DNA of 59,519 nt from contig UCLB01000021.1 in assembly GCA_900473205.1 (NCBI GenBank), positions 1-59,519 on the forward strand. The letters run 5' to 3'. Below are positions 1 through 9,532 of the stretch, piece by piece. The translations under genes and the position numbers were made by a program. This DNA comes from Hyphomicrobiales bacterium. GTDB taxonomy: Bacteria; Pseudomonadota; Alphaproteobacteria; Rhizobiales; Rhizobiaceae. Within the stretch, counting starts at the first letter, position 1. The number at the start of each line of letters is the position of its first letter. A model generated the notes under the pieces. It ran no database searches. It worked only from the letters and a program-made list of their open reading frames with translations, and was not told the DNA's origin.

Positions 1-1317
1 GACAAGGTGCTGGTGGTGCGTCGCACCGGCGGCAAGACCAACTGGGCACCGGGCCGCGACCTCTGGTACCATCAGGAAATCGCGTCGGTGAAACCCCATT
101 GCGAACCGGTGAAGATGAAGGCGGAAGACCCGCTCTTCATTCTCTATACCTCAGGCTCGACAGGTAAGCCCAAGGGCGTGCTGCACACCACGGGTGGTTA
201 TCTCGTCTATGTGTCGATGACGCATGAATATGTGTTCGATTATCATGATGGCGATATCTACTGGTGCACGGCCGATGTCGGCTGGGTGACGGGCCACTCC
301 TATATCGTCTATGGCCCGCTCGCTAATTGCGCCACGACCCTGATGTTCGAGGGCGTGCCGAACTTTCCGGATCAGGGCCGCTTCTGGGAGGTCATCGACA
401 AGCATCAGGTCAATATCTTCTACACCGCCCCAACAGCGCTTCGTTCGCTGATGGGTGCGGGTGACGAGTTCGTCAAGCGCTCCTCGCGCTCCAGCCTGCG
501 CCTTCTCGGCACGGTGGGCGAGCCAATCAACCCGGAAGCCTGGGAATGGTATTACCATGTGGTGGGTGAGGATAAGAGCCCGATTGTCGATACATGGTGG
601 CAGACGGAAACCGGCGGCATTCTGATCACGCCGCTGCCGGGTGCGACCGATCTCAAGCCCGGTTCGGCCACCCGCCCCTTCTTCGGCGTCCAGCCGCAAC
701 TGGTCGATGCCGAGGGCAAGGTGCTGGAAGGGGCAGCCGACGGCAATCTCTGCATTGCCGATAGCTGGCCAGGCCAATCGCGCACGGTTTATGGCGATCA
801 TCAGCGCTTCATCGACACCTATTTCTCGACCTACAAGGGCAAATACTTCACCGGCGATGGCTGCCGCCGCGACGAAGATGGCTATTACTGGATCACTGGT
901 CGCGTCGATGACGTCCTCAACGTCTCCGGCCATCGTCTTGGCACGGCAGAAGTCGAATCCGCACTGGTCTCGCACAACTTCGTCTCGGAGGCTGCGGTCG
1001 TCGGTTATCCGCATTCCATCAAGGGACAGGGCATCTATTGCTATGTGACGCTGATGGCGGGGCAAACGGGTGACGATGCCCTTCGCGCCGAACTCGTCAA
1101 GCATGTGCGCAATGAGATCGGTCCCGTCGCCACACCGGACAAGATCCAGTTCTCGCCCGGCCTGCCGAAGACCCGTTCTGGCAAGATCATGCGCCGCATT
1201 CTGCGCAAGATCGCCGAGGATGATTTCGGCTCGCTGGGCGATACGTCCACGCTGGCCGATCCGGCTGTCGTCGATGATCTCATCGAGAACAGGCAGAATA
1301 AGGCGCAAGCCGCTTAG
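1..1317 (+). CDS. acs: Acetyl-CoA synthetase, 3' part (5' end outside window)
   Basis: The reading frame is open from base 1, so only about 438 C-terminal residues of a protein that is usually about 650 are present. It activates acetate to acetyl-AMP and then acetyl-CoA in the cytoplasm. Visible adenylate-forming motifs are the phosphate loop [27 protein letters not shown], the hinge region [15 protein letters not shown], and the C-terminal [11 protein letters not shown], whose lysine is the catalytic and acetylation-controlled residue in characterised Acs proteins. Propionyl-CoA synthetase is a related alternative, but the TWWQTETGG and GHRLGTAE context fits Acs best. Confidence 0.95.
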   Translation, partial: DKVLVVRRTGGKTNWAPGRDLWYHQEIASVKPHCEPVKMKAEDPLFILYTSGSTGKPKGVLHTTGGYLVYVSMTHEYVFDYHDGDIYWCTADVGWVTGHSYIVYGPLANCATTLMFEGVPNFPDQGRFWEVIDKHQVNIFYTAPTALRSLMGAGDEFVKRSSRSSLRLLGTVGEPINPEAWEWYYHVVGEDKSPIVDTWWQTETGGILITPLPGATDLKPGSATRPFFGVQPQLVDAEGKVLEGAADGNLCIADSWPGQSRTVYGDHQRFIDTYFSTYKGKYFTGDGCRRDEDGYYWITGRVDDVLNVSGHRLGTAEVESALVSHNFVSEAAVVGYPHSIKGQGIYCYVTLMAGQTGDDALRAELVKHVRNEIGPVATPDKIQFSPGLPKTRSGKIMRRILRKIAEDDFGSLGDTSTLADPAVVDDLIENRQNKAQAA

Positions 1318-1365
1318 GCAGCCGCGACTTGGAACTTTGGCTATCGCTAAAACGATGCTAGTGCA

Positions 1366-1417
1366 CCATTCGATAATGGCCCGGCGCAGCGCCGGGTGAC
1401 GCAGACATTGTGCAATG
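1366..1417. promoter_or_regulatory. Cluster of inverted repeats in the acs-GntR gap
   Basis: Three symmetric elements lie together: CCATT-CGAT-AATGG at 1366-1379, a 7-bp GC-rich stem CCCGGCG-CAG-CGCCGGG at 1380-1396, and CATTG-TG-CAATG at 1406-1417, which touches the ribosome binding site of the downstream regulator. The two CATT/AATG repeats resemble each other and may be operators for an autoregulating GntR protein. The GC stem could end acs transcription but no T-run follows it. Confidence 0.35.
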
Positions 1418-1430
1418 GAGAAAAGGCCCG

Positions 1431-2096
1431 ATGACCACCGCCAGTTCGATTAGTGAACATATTCGCATCGTGCTGTCGGACGAGATTTCCACCGGTGTCA
1501 TCAAGCCTGGCTCCGTTCTGGAGGAAGGAACGCTCAGCGCCCGCTTTTCCGCGTCGCGAACTCCAGTGCGGGAAGCGCTGAGGCAGTTGGAGGCCAGCGG
1601 CCTTGTGGAAATTCGCCCGCGCAAGGGCGCTTTCGTGCTGCCGCTGACCTTGCCGCGCCTGATGCAAATGTTCGAAGTCACGGCGGAGATCGAAGCCATG
1701 TGTGTGGGTCTCGCCACCCATCGCATCACCGGTGTCGAACGAGCCGAGCTTTTTCACATTCAGGAGAGGGCATCGGAAGCCGCAAAAAATGCGAATTTCG
1801 AGCAATATGACGAGTTGAATCTCGCCTTTCACGAATTGCTTTATCGCAGCGCCCATAATGATTTTCTGTTTGAGGAACTGATGAGACTGCGCGCGCGCCT
1901 GCTGCCGTTCCGTCGCACGCAGCTGCGTTATCCCGAACGGCTGCATTCCTCGAACCGGGAACATGAAGCGATCATCCGCGCCATCATGCAAGGCGATGCC
2001 AATCAGGCGAGCCTCATCATGCGCGAACACATGCTGAATGCCGGTGTGGCATTGGCAAGGTTCATGCAGATGACGGGTGAGGAAATCACCGAATAA
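1431..2096 (+). CDS. GntR-family transcriptional regulator (FCD subfamily)
   Basis: A 221-residue DNA-binding regulator. The N-terminal winged helix (about residues 8-72) includes the recognition stretch SASRTPVREALRQLE and the wing RKGAFVLP; an all-helical FCD ligand-binding domain follows (about 85-210), a fold that usually binds organic acids with a metal. The ATG at 1431 is chosen because GGAGAAAAGG lies just upstream; a GTG at 1410 would add seven residues but has no such site. It follows acs in the same direction after a gap holding inverted repeats, so control of acs or of itself is possible but not shown. Confidence 0.85.
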   Translation: MTTASSISEHIRIVLSDEISTGVIKPGSVLEEGTLSARFSASRTPVREALRQLEASGLVEIRPRKGAFVLPLTLPRLMQMFEVTAEIEAMCVGLATHRITGVERAELFHIQERASEAAKNANFEQYDELNLAFHELLYRSAHNDFLFEELMRLRARLLPFRRTQLRYPERLHSSNREHEAIIRAIMQGDANQASLIMREHMLNAGVALARFMQMTGEEITE

Positions 2097-2103
2097 TCGA
2101 TGC

Positions 2104-2119
2104 AGACGCCTTGGCGTCT
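2104..2119. terminator. Short hairpin between convergent genes
   Basis: AGACGC-CTTG-GCGTCT lies between the GntR gene and the convergently ending histidine kinase gene and overlaps the kinase stop codon. No T-run is present, so it is at best a weak bidirectional terminator. Confidence 0.3.
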
Positions 2120-4211
2120 ACATGGTCGAGGCTAGAACCTTGGCGATTTCGCTTGCAAGCTGGTCCTGCGTGTAGGGTTTTCCCAGCCGGGTGATTTCTA
2201 AGTCCGTTCCCTCAGGGAGATCAGCATAGCCCGTAGCGATCAGAATGGGGAGGGCCGGTAGCAGCTCACGCGCTTTTCTCGAAAGCTCCGCCCCATTCAT
2301 TCCCGGCATAGAAAAGTCGGTCACGAGCAGATCGAAGGTCGGGTCGCTGGCAAGGATGTCGAGCGCCTGTTTGCCGGAGCTTGCCTCCACCACATCATGG
2401 CCGAGGTCTTCCAGCATATCGACCGAACTCATCGCGATCAGCGCGTCATCGTCCACCATCAGAATTTTCAGTCGCCTGTCAGCGGAGTAATCCACCACGG
2501 CGGGGGTGGGCGAAAGGCCGATCTGCTCAGCGCCACGGTCGCTCACCGGTATCCACAATTCGGCCGTCGTGCCTTCGCCCTTGGTGCTTTTCAGCACCAG
2601 CGCGCCTTTCAGCTGCAAGGCCAGACCATGGATCATGGAGAGGCCAAGACCCGTTCCCTTGCCCAGTTCCTTGGTTGAGAAAAACGGATCGATGGCTTTC
2701 TTCAGCGTCTCGCTATCCATGCCAACGCCGGTGTCTGTTACAGACAGCACAACGTAATCTCCGGCCACAAGCTCCGGCGTGTCGCGAGCAATCTGCGTCT
2801 CGCGCAGACCCAGCGTGATCGTCCCGCCATCCGGCGTCGCATCGCGCGCGTTGACGACGAGGTTGAGCAGCGCCAGTTCGATCTGGTTCGCATCCCCTAA
2901 TGCAAAGGGAATATGAGTGCCGAGCGCCCATTCCAGCGTGATGGCCGATCCGACGGAGCGGCGCAGAAGATCGCCCATATCTTCCACCAGCTTGGGCATA
3001 TCCACGGGCTTGACCTGAAGGTCCTGGCGGCGGGCAAAGGCCAGAAGTCGCTGGGTCAGGGAGGCGCCGCGCTTGGCACCCTTCAAGGCACCATCGATCA
3101 GCCGTGTTGCCTTCTCGTCGCCTGCGGCATGTTTGGCCAGCAGTTCCAGATTGCCCATAACGGCCATCAGCAGATTGTTGAAATCGTGTGCGACGCCGCC
3201 GGTCAACTGGCCGATGGCTTCCATCTTCAAAGCCTGACGCAACTGTTCTTCGGCCCGTTGCCGATGCTCCATTTCCGCCATGACGGTCTGATGGGCTTTC
3301 AAAAGCTCGGCCGTGCGTTCAGCCACACGCAATTCCAGCGTTTCGTTGATGAGGCGCTGCTTTTCCAGCACCTCCATCCGCTCGGTAATATCGGCGGATA
3401 CGCCCACCATCTTTACAGCCACGCCGTTTCGGTCGCGATCAAGCTGGGCATTGATCTCTGCCCAGTGCAACGAACCGTCGGGCCAGATGACCCTGTACTC
3501 GATGGCATATTCCTTGCCGCTTTCGATTGTTTCGCGCACGGCGGCCTGCATACGGTCGAGGTCTTCCGGGTGCACGCTGGCAAGCAGGTGTTCATAGCCG
3601 AATTCGTCTTGTGGAGCGTAGCCGAATATCGATTTGCATCTGTTGGAGCAGATCAGCGTTTTCGAGGCGAGATCGAGTTCCCACGATCCCAGACGCCCGG
3701 CGTTCAACGCCGTCTGAAGCCAGCGCTCGCCATCTGCCAATGCCTCGATCTGCAATCGGGCATCGAACTGGCGAAGCCTGTTTCGGAAGGCGGTTCGCGA
3801 AACGCTGATAAAGGTCGTTGCGTGAAACGGACGCTCGATAAAGCTGACATTGCCGAGAATTTCCGACAATCTCAGCGCAGCCGGGTTTCGCTCCGGCCCA
3901 CCGCCGCGATGGGTCAGCACGATGAAGGGAAGATCGGACCATGCGGCCTGCGCGCCGACCCATGAGGAAAGGGACCGCAGGTCTGCGGAGCGCAAAGTTT
4001 CTTCAGTCACGACCACGAAAGCGACGTCGTCATCCAGGCTAGAGACGATGTCAGACAGCGTATCGACGGACTTGGAATTTATCCCGGCCTCTTTGAGGAG
4101 GGATGCTGCGATTTGCGAGTCTCTGCCGGTCGGCGCATAGACGATTGCCAAATGTCCGGGATCAAAAATTTTCCGAACTCCCGTTCGTCGGCGAAAGAGC
4201 CGGCTGTTCAC
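2118..4211 (-). CDS. Hybrid PAS histidine kinase with N-terminal receiver-like domain
   Basis: A 697-residue cytoplasmic signalling protein without membrane segments. Domains: a receiver-like fold (about 18-140) in which the usual phospho-aspartate strand reads VVVTEETL, a PAS domain (about 165-275), a coiled coil (280-330), HisKA with phospho-acceptor His342 in GGVAHDFNN, a HATPase (N box NLVVNARDATP, DTGVGM, GTGLGLSM; about 440-555), and a true receiver (about 582-695) with acidic pocket VDDD and probable phospho-acceptor Asp632. It follows the KaiC-like gene and overlaps its 3' end by 50 nt from the ATG used here; a TTG just after the kaiC stop is an alternative start that would remove about 20 residues. 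The tight pairing suggests one pathway. Ligand and output are unknown. Confidence 0.88.
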   Translation of the reverse strand: MNSRLFRRRTGVRKIFDPGHLAIVYAPTGRDSQIAASLLKEAGINSKSVDTLSDIVSSLDDDVAFVVVTEETLRSADLRSLSSWVGAQAAWSDLPFIVLTHRGGGPERNPAALRLSEILGNVSFIERPFHATTFISVSRTAFRNRLRQFDARLQIEALADGERWLQTALNAGRLGSWELDLASKTLICSNRCKSIFGYAPQDEFGYEHLLASVHPEDLDRMQAAVRETIESGKEYAIEYRVIWPDGSLHWAEINAQLDRDRNGVAVKMVGVSADITERMEVLEKQRLINETLELRVAERTAELLKAHQTVMAEMEHRQRAEEQLRQALKMEAIGQLTGGVAHDFNNLLMAVMGNLELLAKHAAGDEKATRLIDGALKGAKRGASLTQRLLAFARRQDLQVKPVDMPKLVEDMGDLLRRSVGSAITLEWALGTHIPFALGDANQIELALLNLVVNARDATPDGGTITLGLRETQIARDTPELVAGDYVVLSVTDTGVGMDSETLKKAIDPFFSTKELGKGTGLGLSMIHGLALQLKGALVLKSTKGEGTTAELWIPVSDRGAEQIGLSPTPAVVDYSADRRLKILMVDDDALIAMSSVDMLEDLGHDVVEASSGKQALDILASDPTFDLLVTDFSMPGMNGAELSRKARELLPALPILIATGYADLPEGTDLEITRLGKPYTQDQLASEIAKVLASTM

Positions 4212-5664
4212 CCGTCAGCACTGGCACGCCGCGCAACACGCCCTGGAAGCCGGAGACAGGTTCTCCCAACGTCAAACCACGACTGTCGATTCTGTATTCG
4301 CGGATGGTGTCTTCGTGCCTGCCGGTGCGTTTTTTGATGACGGAAACGGCGCGTCTCACCCGACCAGCTGCCTCAAAGTAACGAAGCAGAATGACGGTAT
4401 CGGCCAGATAGGTCACATCGACCGGCGATTTCATGTCACCCACGAGACCATGCTGGGCAACGGTCAAAAACGTGTTGGCGCCTTGGCGGTTGAGGAATTG
4501 CAGTAGCTCATGCATATGCAGGATGAGCGCATTTTCTTCCGGCATTGCTGCCTGATAACCGTTGACGCTGTCGATCAAGACAGTCTTTGCATCATAGGTC
4601 GCAACCCGCTCCCGGACGCGCTGCGCAAACTCGCCGGGCGATAGTTCCGCCGCATCCAGCTGCTCGATATGTAGCAGCCCGTCCTCGCGCAATTTTTCGA
4701 GGTCGATGCCCATTTCCTTCATGCGATTGAAAAGCAGGCCCAGTTCTTCGTCAAAAACAAAGACGGCGGCCTTTTCACCGCGCTTGATCGCGGCATCGAT
4801 AAATTGGAAGCCGAAAATGCTTTTGCCCGTTCCCGCAGGGCCGATCAACAGGGTACTGGAGCCACGATCAACTCCACCGCCCAGAAGGCCGTCGAGCCGC
4901 TCGATGCCGCTGCTCAGCGTATCCCGCTTGAACGACGTCTTGTGTTCGATGGCGCGAAGGCGAGGGAATACAGCAACGCCACCGGTGCGGATGACGAAAT
5001 CGTGGTAGCCACCCCGATAGGCCTGCCCGCGATATTTCAGAATTCTGACGCGGCGACGCTCAGAGCCGTAACTGGGCGACAGTTCTTCCAGATGGATCAC
5101 GCCATGAACGACGCTATGTACGGTCTTGTCCAGTACGTCCGCCGTCAGATCGTCCAGCAAAAGGACTGTCGCGCCGGACTTGGAGAAATAATGCTTCAAC
5201 GCCAGAATCTGGCGTCGATACCGCAAAGAACTCTGCGCCAGCAGGCGGATTTCAGACAGGCTATCGATCACCACACGGTCGGGCTTGATGCGTTCGAAAG
5301 CGCCGAAAATGAGTTTCGTTGTCTCGCCCAGTTCAAGATCGGAGGAGTAGAGCAGGCTCTGCTGCTGCTCGCTATCCAGCAGACTTTCCGGCGGCACCAG
5401 CTCAAAGATTTCGATGTTCTCGTTAAGAACCATATTGTGGGAGGCAGCACTATCTCGCAGTTCCTCGTCGGATTCTGACAGGCTGATATAAAGACACCGT
5501 TCGCCGCGAATAGCACCTTCGATTAGAAACTGAAGTGCAATGGTGGTTTTGCCCGTACCAGGAGATCCCTCAAGCAAGAAGACGTGGCGCCTCGAAAGGC
5601 CCCCGGACAGAATATCATCAAGTCCTTCGACGCCTGTGGTAGCCTTGCTTTGCGGTTCTCTCAT
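4162..5664 (-). CDS. KaiC-like double-domain RecA ATPase
   Basis: A 500-residue protein with two tandem KaiC/RecA domains, as in circadian KaiC, found here without kaiA or kaiB. The first Walker A is GSPGTGKTT (about residue 33), the second GPAGTGKS (about 275). Both halves begin with the family motif G-[VI]-E-x-LD-x-[IL]-L-x-GG. At the site of the cyanobacterial S431/T432 phospho-pair my alignment gives T-Y, so classical KaiC phospho-cycling is doubtful. Of three consecutive ATG codons the third (5664) is best spaced from the AGGG upstream. It leads an operon with the hybrid kinase, an arrangement recurrent in non-photosynthetic bacteria and linked to stress signalling. A degenerate EcfG-type promoter lies about 85 bp upstream. 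Confidence 0.88.
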   Translation of the reverse strand: MREPQSKATTGVEGLDDILSGGLSRRHVFLLEGSPGTGKTTIALQFLIEGAIRGERCLYISLSESDEELRDSAASHNMVLNENIEIFELVPPESLLDSEQQQSLLYSSDLELGETTKLIFGAFERIKPDRVVIDSLSEIRLLAQSSLRYRRQILALKHYFSKSGATVLLLDDLTADVLDKTVHSVVHGVIHLEELSPSYGSERRRVRILKYRGQAYRGGYHDFVIRTGGVAVFPRLRAIEHKTSFKRDTLSSGIERLDGLLGGGVDRGSSTLLIGPAGTGKSIFGFQFIDAAIKRGEKAAVFVFDEELGLLFNRMKEMGIDLEKLREDGLLHIEQLDAAELSPGEFAQRVRERVATYDAKTVLIDSVNGYQAAMPEENALILHMHELLQFLNRQGANTFLTVAQHGLVGDMKSPVDVTYLADTVILLRYFEAAGRVRRAVSVIKKRTGRHEDTIREYRIDSRGLTLGEPVSGFQGVLRGVPVLTGEQPALSPTNGSSENF

Positions 5665-5746
5665 CATCATCCCTGATCTGTCGCTTCTGTCGGTAGCCTG
5701 TCATCAGCGATAACGAGCGAAACATTTTATATCACTAACCTACTAA

Positions 5747-5772
5747 AATGATTTGTGCGGGCGTTCCGTTCC
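5747..5772 (-). promoter_or_regulatory. Degenerate EcfG-type promoter upstream of the kaiC-like gene
   Basis: Read on the minus strand: GGAAC, 17 bases, CATT. The alphaproteobacterial general-stress consensus is GGAAC-N16/17-CGTT; the -35 is exact and the -10 differs at one base. It points at the kaiC-like gene. Confidence 0.35.
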
Positions 5773-5863
5773 AAACGCAAGATATCCCCCATCATTCTGG
5801 ACGGTAAGTGCCTTGATTATCGTCATATTTTTGCAATTGGCCGCGTAAAGCAGTCGAGGACAG

Positions 5864-7660
5864 TCACCGCTCGCGAAAAAAGAACGCTACCGACTTGGGA
5901 GGCAGGTCTGACGTTGATCCTTGCGTCTCCACCGGCCACAGGCATGTGCCGAGACCGGGCTCCAGCCGGATCGTTTCGTCTGAAAGGTTGAGCCGCAGTT
6001 GCAGCACAATGCTGCCGATGCTCCAGTCCACGAAAACGCATTGGTGGGGCGAGGCTAGGACTGTTCCTGAGGAGTCTTCGACATCAGACAGCTGCGGAAC
6101 GATGTGTTCACGGCGAACCTCTATCAACCTGCGCAGCCAGGATGACCACGCCTTGCCTTCGGCGGTCTCCGCCTGTGCCCAATCGATTTTAGATCCGGTA
6201 AATGTCGCTTCCTCATTGGGGTCTGGAATGTCCTCTGCGGATTTCCCCTCGGGATAACCGCCGAAGTTTTCCGCCTCCGGCGCACGGTTTTCCCGCATCG
6301 CATCGGCCAGTTCGCCGTCGTAATCGGCGAAGAAGTGAAAAGGTGTGTCGTCCTTGTAATGATCGCCCATGAAGATGAGTGGAATCTGCGGCGACAACAT
6401 CAACATCGTCATCAGCGTCTTGTAGGTCTGCTCATCGATTATGGTATGCAGCCGGTCGCCAAGCGCGCGGTTTCCAACCTGATCGTGGTTCTGCAGAAAA
6501 TGGATGAAGGCAGTCGGCGGCAGGCATCTGCTAGGCGGCAGTGCGTCGCTGACAATCGGTTCGCCACGGTCCAGATAACCCTCGGCCATGATCTTGCGCA
6601 GCTTTTCTAAAGGTTCAGGCGCAAATTTCTCGAAAATCCCGCTGGTTTCTCCCGTCACAATACGGTGGATGACGTGGTGAAACCCGTCATTCCAGTCCGC
6701 CAGAAACAATTCCTGCGCCAGCAGGTCCGTACCATTAGGCGGGTTTTCGATCATCAGATGCACATGACGATCCGTGATGCTGTTACGGACAGTGGTGGAA
6801 ATCTCTTCCAGAATATGTGTCTCGCTGTCGTCGTCCTTGATCTCGTTGACGGCATCGAAACGCAGACCATCCAGCCGGAATTCGTCCAGCCAGTAGATCG
6901 CATTGTCGATGAAGTAACGTCTCACCGCCGGGCATTCGAAAGCGATCTGGTCGCCCCAGTCATTCTGCTTGCCCTCACGGAAAAACGCCGGCGCATATTG
7001 GCTAAGGAAATTTCCCTCCGGCCCGAAGTGATTATAGACCACGTCCAGAAACACCATTAGGCCCAGGCCATGCGCCGTGTCGATGAAACCTTTGAGATCG
7101 TCCGGTGAGCCATAGGCATTGTGTGGCGCATAATGCATCACACCATCATATCCCCAGCCTCTGGACCCGGGAAATTGTGCCAGCGGCAGCAGTTCGACAG
7201 CTGTCACGCCGAGCTCTGCAAGCTGCGCCAGCTTGGCCGCTGCCGCATGAAACGTGCCTTCCGGAGTAAAGGCCCCCACATGAAGTTCGTAGACGATGGT
7301 TTCATGCCAGGGCCGCCCGCGCCAGTCGGAATGCTGCCAGTCGTAAGCTTTCGGGTCCGTCAATATCGAAAGGCCGGAGACATCCGTCTCTTGCGCGTGC
7401 GAAGCAGGGTCCGGCACCACCTGCCCGTCATCCAGCACAAAGCCATAGGCTGCGCCGAACGGCTGGTGATCGATTTTAATATCGAACCAGCCATCTCCCG
7501 AGCGATTCATCGGATGATCGCCGGAAAGACGAAGCTTCACGGCATTCTGGCCGGGTGCCCAAAGCCGAAAACGCGTGCCGCTTTCGGTCAGAACCCGCCC
7601 CCAGGCATTGTCGCCAAGGGCGCCGGTCTCTTCATTCTTCAACGCCAGTTTATCAAGCAT
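5864..7660 (-). CDS. treZ: Malto-oligosyltrehalose trehalohydrolase
   Basis: A 598-residue GH13 enzyme that releases trehalose from malto-oligosyltrehalose, the second step of the TreY-TreZ route. The N-terminal CBM48-like domain begins GTRFRLWAPG; the catalytic barrel shows the four GH13 regions: DVVYNHFGPEG, GLRFDAVNEI (nucleophile Asp), LMIENPPNG (acid/base Glu) and FLQNHDQVGNRA, the last characteristic of TreZ. Length is typical. The start has AGGA 10 nt upstream. It lies 49 bp after the zinc dehydrogenase gene on the same strand and is probably cotranscribed. No treY, treX or glg genes are near, which is unusual, since these often cluster. Confidence 0.93.
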   Translation of the reverse strand: MLDKLALKNEETGALGDNAWGRVLTESGTRFRLWAPGQNAVKLRLSGDHPMNRSGDGWFDIKIDHQPFGAAYGFVLDDGQVVPDPASHAQETDVSGLSILTDPKAYDWQHSDWRGRPWHETIVYELHVGAFTPEGTFHAAAAKLAQLAELGVTAVELLPLAQFPGSRGWGYDGVMHYAPHNAYGSPDDLKGFIDTAHGLGLMVFLDVVYNHFGPEGNFLSQYAPAFFREGKQNDWGDQIAFECPAVRRYFIDNAIYWLDEFRLDGLRFDAVNEIKDDDSETHILEEISTTVRNSITDRHVHLMIENPPNGTDLLAQELFLADWNDGFHHVIHRIVTGETSGIFEKFAPEPLEKLRKIMAEGYLDRGEPIVSDALPPSRCLPPTAFIHFLQNHDQVGNRALGDRLHTIIDEQTYKTLMTMLMLSPQIPLIFMGDHYKDDTPFHFFADYDGELADAMRENRAPEAENFGGYPEGKSAEDIPDPNEEATFTGSKIDWAQAETAEGKAWSSWLRRLIEVRREHIVPQLSDVEDSSGTVLASPHQCVFVDWSIGSIVLQLRLNLSDETIRLEPGLGTCLWPVETQGSTSDLPPKSVAFFFRER

Positions 7661-7709
7661 TCTGCGGTTCCTGTGGTCATTATTCTGGCGTCGTTACCGG
7701 TAGCCTGCA

Positions 7710-8873
7710 TCAGCCGTGGGGACGGATGACAACCTTGATGCAGCCATCCTGCTTATCCCGAAAGGTCTTGTAGGCTTCCGGCCCGTCTTCCAGTCCGATA
7801 CGATGGGTAATCAGGAAGGACAGGTCGATTTTACCTTCAACGATCAAGTCCATAAGTGGTTCAAGATAACGCTGAACATGTGTCTGCCCCGTCTTAAGCG
7901 TCAGCCCCTTGCCAACGATGGCACCGAGTGGTGTTGGAACCGCAGAGCCGATGAAGACGCCGGGCAGCGAGACCGTGCCGCCGGGGCGGCAGGCGAGAAT
8001 GGCCTGGCTCAGCGCATAGGGCCGTTCCGTGGACGTCATCTTGGTCTGCAACGTTTCCATCACGCCGCCCGTGCCATGGCTTTCCATGCCCACCGCTTCA
8101 ATGACCGCATCCGGACCCTCACCATTGGTCATGTCGAGAATGCGTTGCTGCAAATCCTCGTCGTCATAATCCAGCGTTTCGGCACCACACTGTTGGGCCA
8201 GTGCCAGACGTTCCGGAATGGTATCGATGGCGATGACGCGCTCAGCACCCAGAAGGAACGCGGATTTGATGGCAAACAGCCCAACCGGGCCGCAGCCAAA
8301 GACGGCAATCGTCTGGCCCTGTTTGATGTCGCAGTTTTCAGCGGCCATATAACCTGTCGGGAAAATATCGCTGAGGAACAGGACCTGATCGTCGCTCAGG
8401 CCGTCCGGCACCTTGATCGGGCCGACATCGGCATAGGGCACGCGAAGATATTCCGCCTGGCCGCCAGGGAAACGTCCATACATTTCCGAATAGCCGAAGA
8501 GGCCCGCGGTCGGATAGCCAATCTGTTTTGCCTGCATGGCACCCGATGGATTGGACCGCTCGCAAAGGGAGAACAGCCCACCCTTGCACATGCGGCAATC
8601 GCCACAGGAAATCGTAAACGGCACGACGACGCGGTCGCCAACCTTGAGCTTGGAGTTGCCACGCCCGACTTCCACGACTTCGCCCATGGTTTCATGACCC
8701 ATGACATCGCCCGCATGCATGCCGGGCACGAAGCCGCCGTAAAGATGAAGGTCGGAACCGCAAATTGCGCAGCTCGTGACCTTGATGATCGCATCGCGGT
8801 CGTCTTGAATGATGGGATCATCCACCTGTTCGCAGCGAATATCGCCGCTGCCGTGCCATGTTAGAGCTTTCAT
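7710..8873 (-). CDS. Zinc-dependent alcohol dehydrogenase (formaldehyde dehydrogenase-like)
   Basis: A 387-residue medium-chain dehydrogenase. Catalytic zinc ligands are in CAICGSDLH and GHETMGEV; the structural zinc cysteines are in [15 protein letters not shown]; the Rossmann motif is [15 protein letters not shown]. The long loop with [20 protein letters not shown] is typical of the glutathione-independent formaldehyde dehydrogenase-like group. The substrate cannot be read from sequence. AAGGAA precedes the ATG. First gene of a likely two-gene unit with treZ; a terminator ends the preceding minus-strand unit. Confidence 0.88.
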   Translation of the reverse strand: MKALTWHGSGDIRCEQVDDPIIQDDRDAIIKVTSCAICGSDLHLYGGFVPGMHAGDVMGHETMGEVVEVGRGNSKLKVGDRVVVPFTISCGDCRMCKGGLFSLCERSNPSGAMQAKQIGYPTAGLFGYSEMYGRFPGGQAEYLRVPYADVGPIKVPDGLSDDQVLFLSDIFPTGYMAAENCDIKQGQTIAVFGCGPVGLFAIKSAFLLGAERVIAIDTIPERLALAQQCGAETLDYDDEDLQQRILDMTNGEGPDAVIEAVGMESHGTGGVMETLQTKMTSTERPYALSQAILACRPGGTVSLPGVFIGSAVPTPLGAIVGKGLTLKTGQTHVQRYLEPLMDLIVEGKIDLSFLITHRIGLEDGPEAYKTFRDKQDGCIKVVIRPHG

Positions 8874-8947
8874 GGGGAATTCCTTGCTATCAGGTTTTAT
8901 GAGGTGTTGGCGCTAGAGAAGATGCAAACGCACCGCGCCAAGTGAGG

Positions 8948-8976
8948 AAAAAAAGGCCCGATTCAGCGACCGGGCC
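8948..8976 (-). terminator. Rho-independent terminator of the esterase-DUF4142 unit
   Basis: On the minus strand a stem GGCCCG/CGGGCC with a 10-nt loop is followed directly by seven T residues, 18 bp past the stop of the DUF4142 gene. Confidence 0.85.
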
Positions 8977-8993
8977 ATCTCAAGAGTGCGGTA

Positions 8994-9521
8994 TTAGTGG
9001 GCCGCAACCAGTTTCATGACGTGCATCTTGTGCATTTCAAGTTTGGGAAGCGTCTTCGCCGCAAAGGCCTTAACCGCAGCATCATCGCCACCTTTCGCAT
9101 AGGTCGCAAACAGCGTCACAGCTTCCATATGGGCCGTTGCCTGCATGTCGATGTAAAGCGGCTGAAACTCCTGATCAGAAGCGCCCTTCAGCGTTTCCAG
9201 CATAGCAGCGTGTTTTGGAGACAGCTTCGGCGCTTCATCACCCAGCTTGGCGGCCTTTTTCAACTCGTCACCAGCCAGCGTATGGTCCGACACCATTTGT
9301 TTTGCAAATTCCTTCACATCGGCATCCTTGGCCTTCTGTTCGGCCAGCTTGCTGGACTCGATTTCAAAGGCGTTTGAACTGGTTACGACCTTCACGAAGG
9401 ACGCCTTATCGACATTCATCGCAGCGGCTGCCTTATCGGCGCTTTCGGGCATGGCGGCAAAACTTGCTGTCGATGTCAGCATGCAGAACGAAACGAGCGA
9501 GGCAGAAATCATCTTGTTCAT
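8994..9521 (-). CDS. Exported DUF4142 ferritin-like protein
   Basis: A 175-residue protein with an N-terminal signal peptide (MNKMISASLVSFCML, probable cleavage near SFAAM) followed by the four-helix DUF4142 domain. Features include the Ala/Lys-rich helix KAKDADVKEFAKQMVSDH and conserved histidines (ATAHMEAV and MHKMHVMKL) in positions typical of the family. The biochemical role is unknown; relatives are periplasmic and often stress-induced. The gene follows the esterase by 11 bp, is ended by a terminator, and so is the second gene of a two-gene operon. Confidence 0.85.
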   Translation of the reverse strand: MNKMISASLVSFCMLTSTASFAAMPESADKAAAAMNVDKASFVKVVTSSNAFEIESSKLAEQKAKDADVKEFAKQMVSDHTLAGDELKKAAKLGDEAPKLSPKHAAMLETLKGASDQEFQPLYIDMQATAHMEAVTLFATYAKGGDDAAVKAFAAKTLPKLEMHKMHVMKLVAAH

Positions 9522-9532
9522 TGTGGCTCTCC

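Noticed and set aside
1331..1361. GGAAC-N17-CGAT as a stress promoter for the GntR gene
   Set aside because: The -10 lacks TT, so it fails the consensus, and the site is close to the acs stop; not called.
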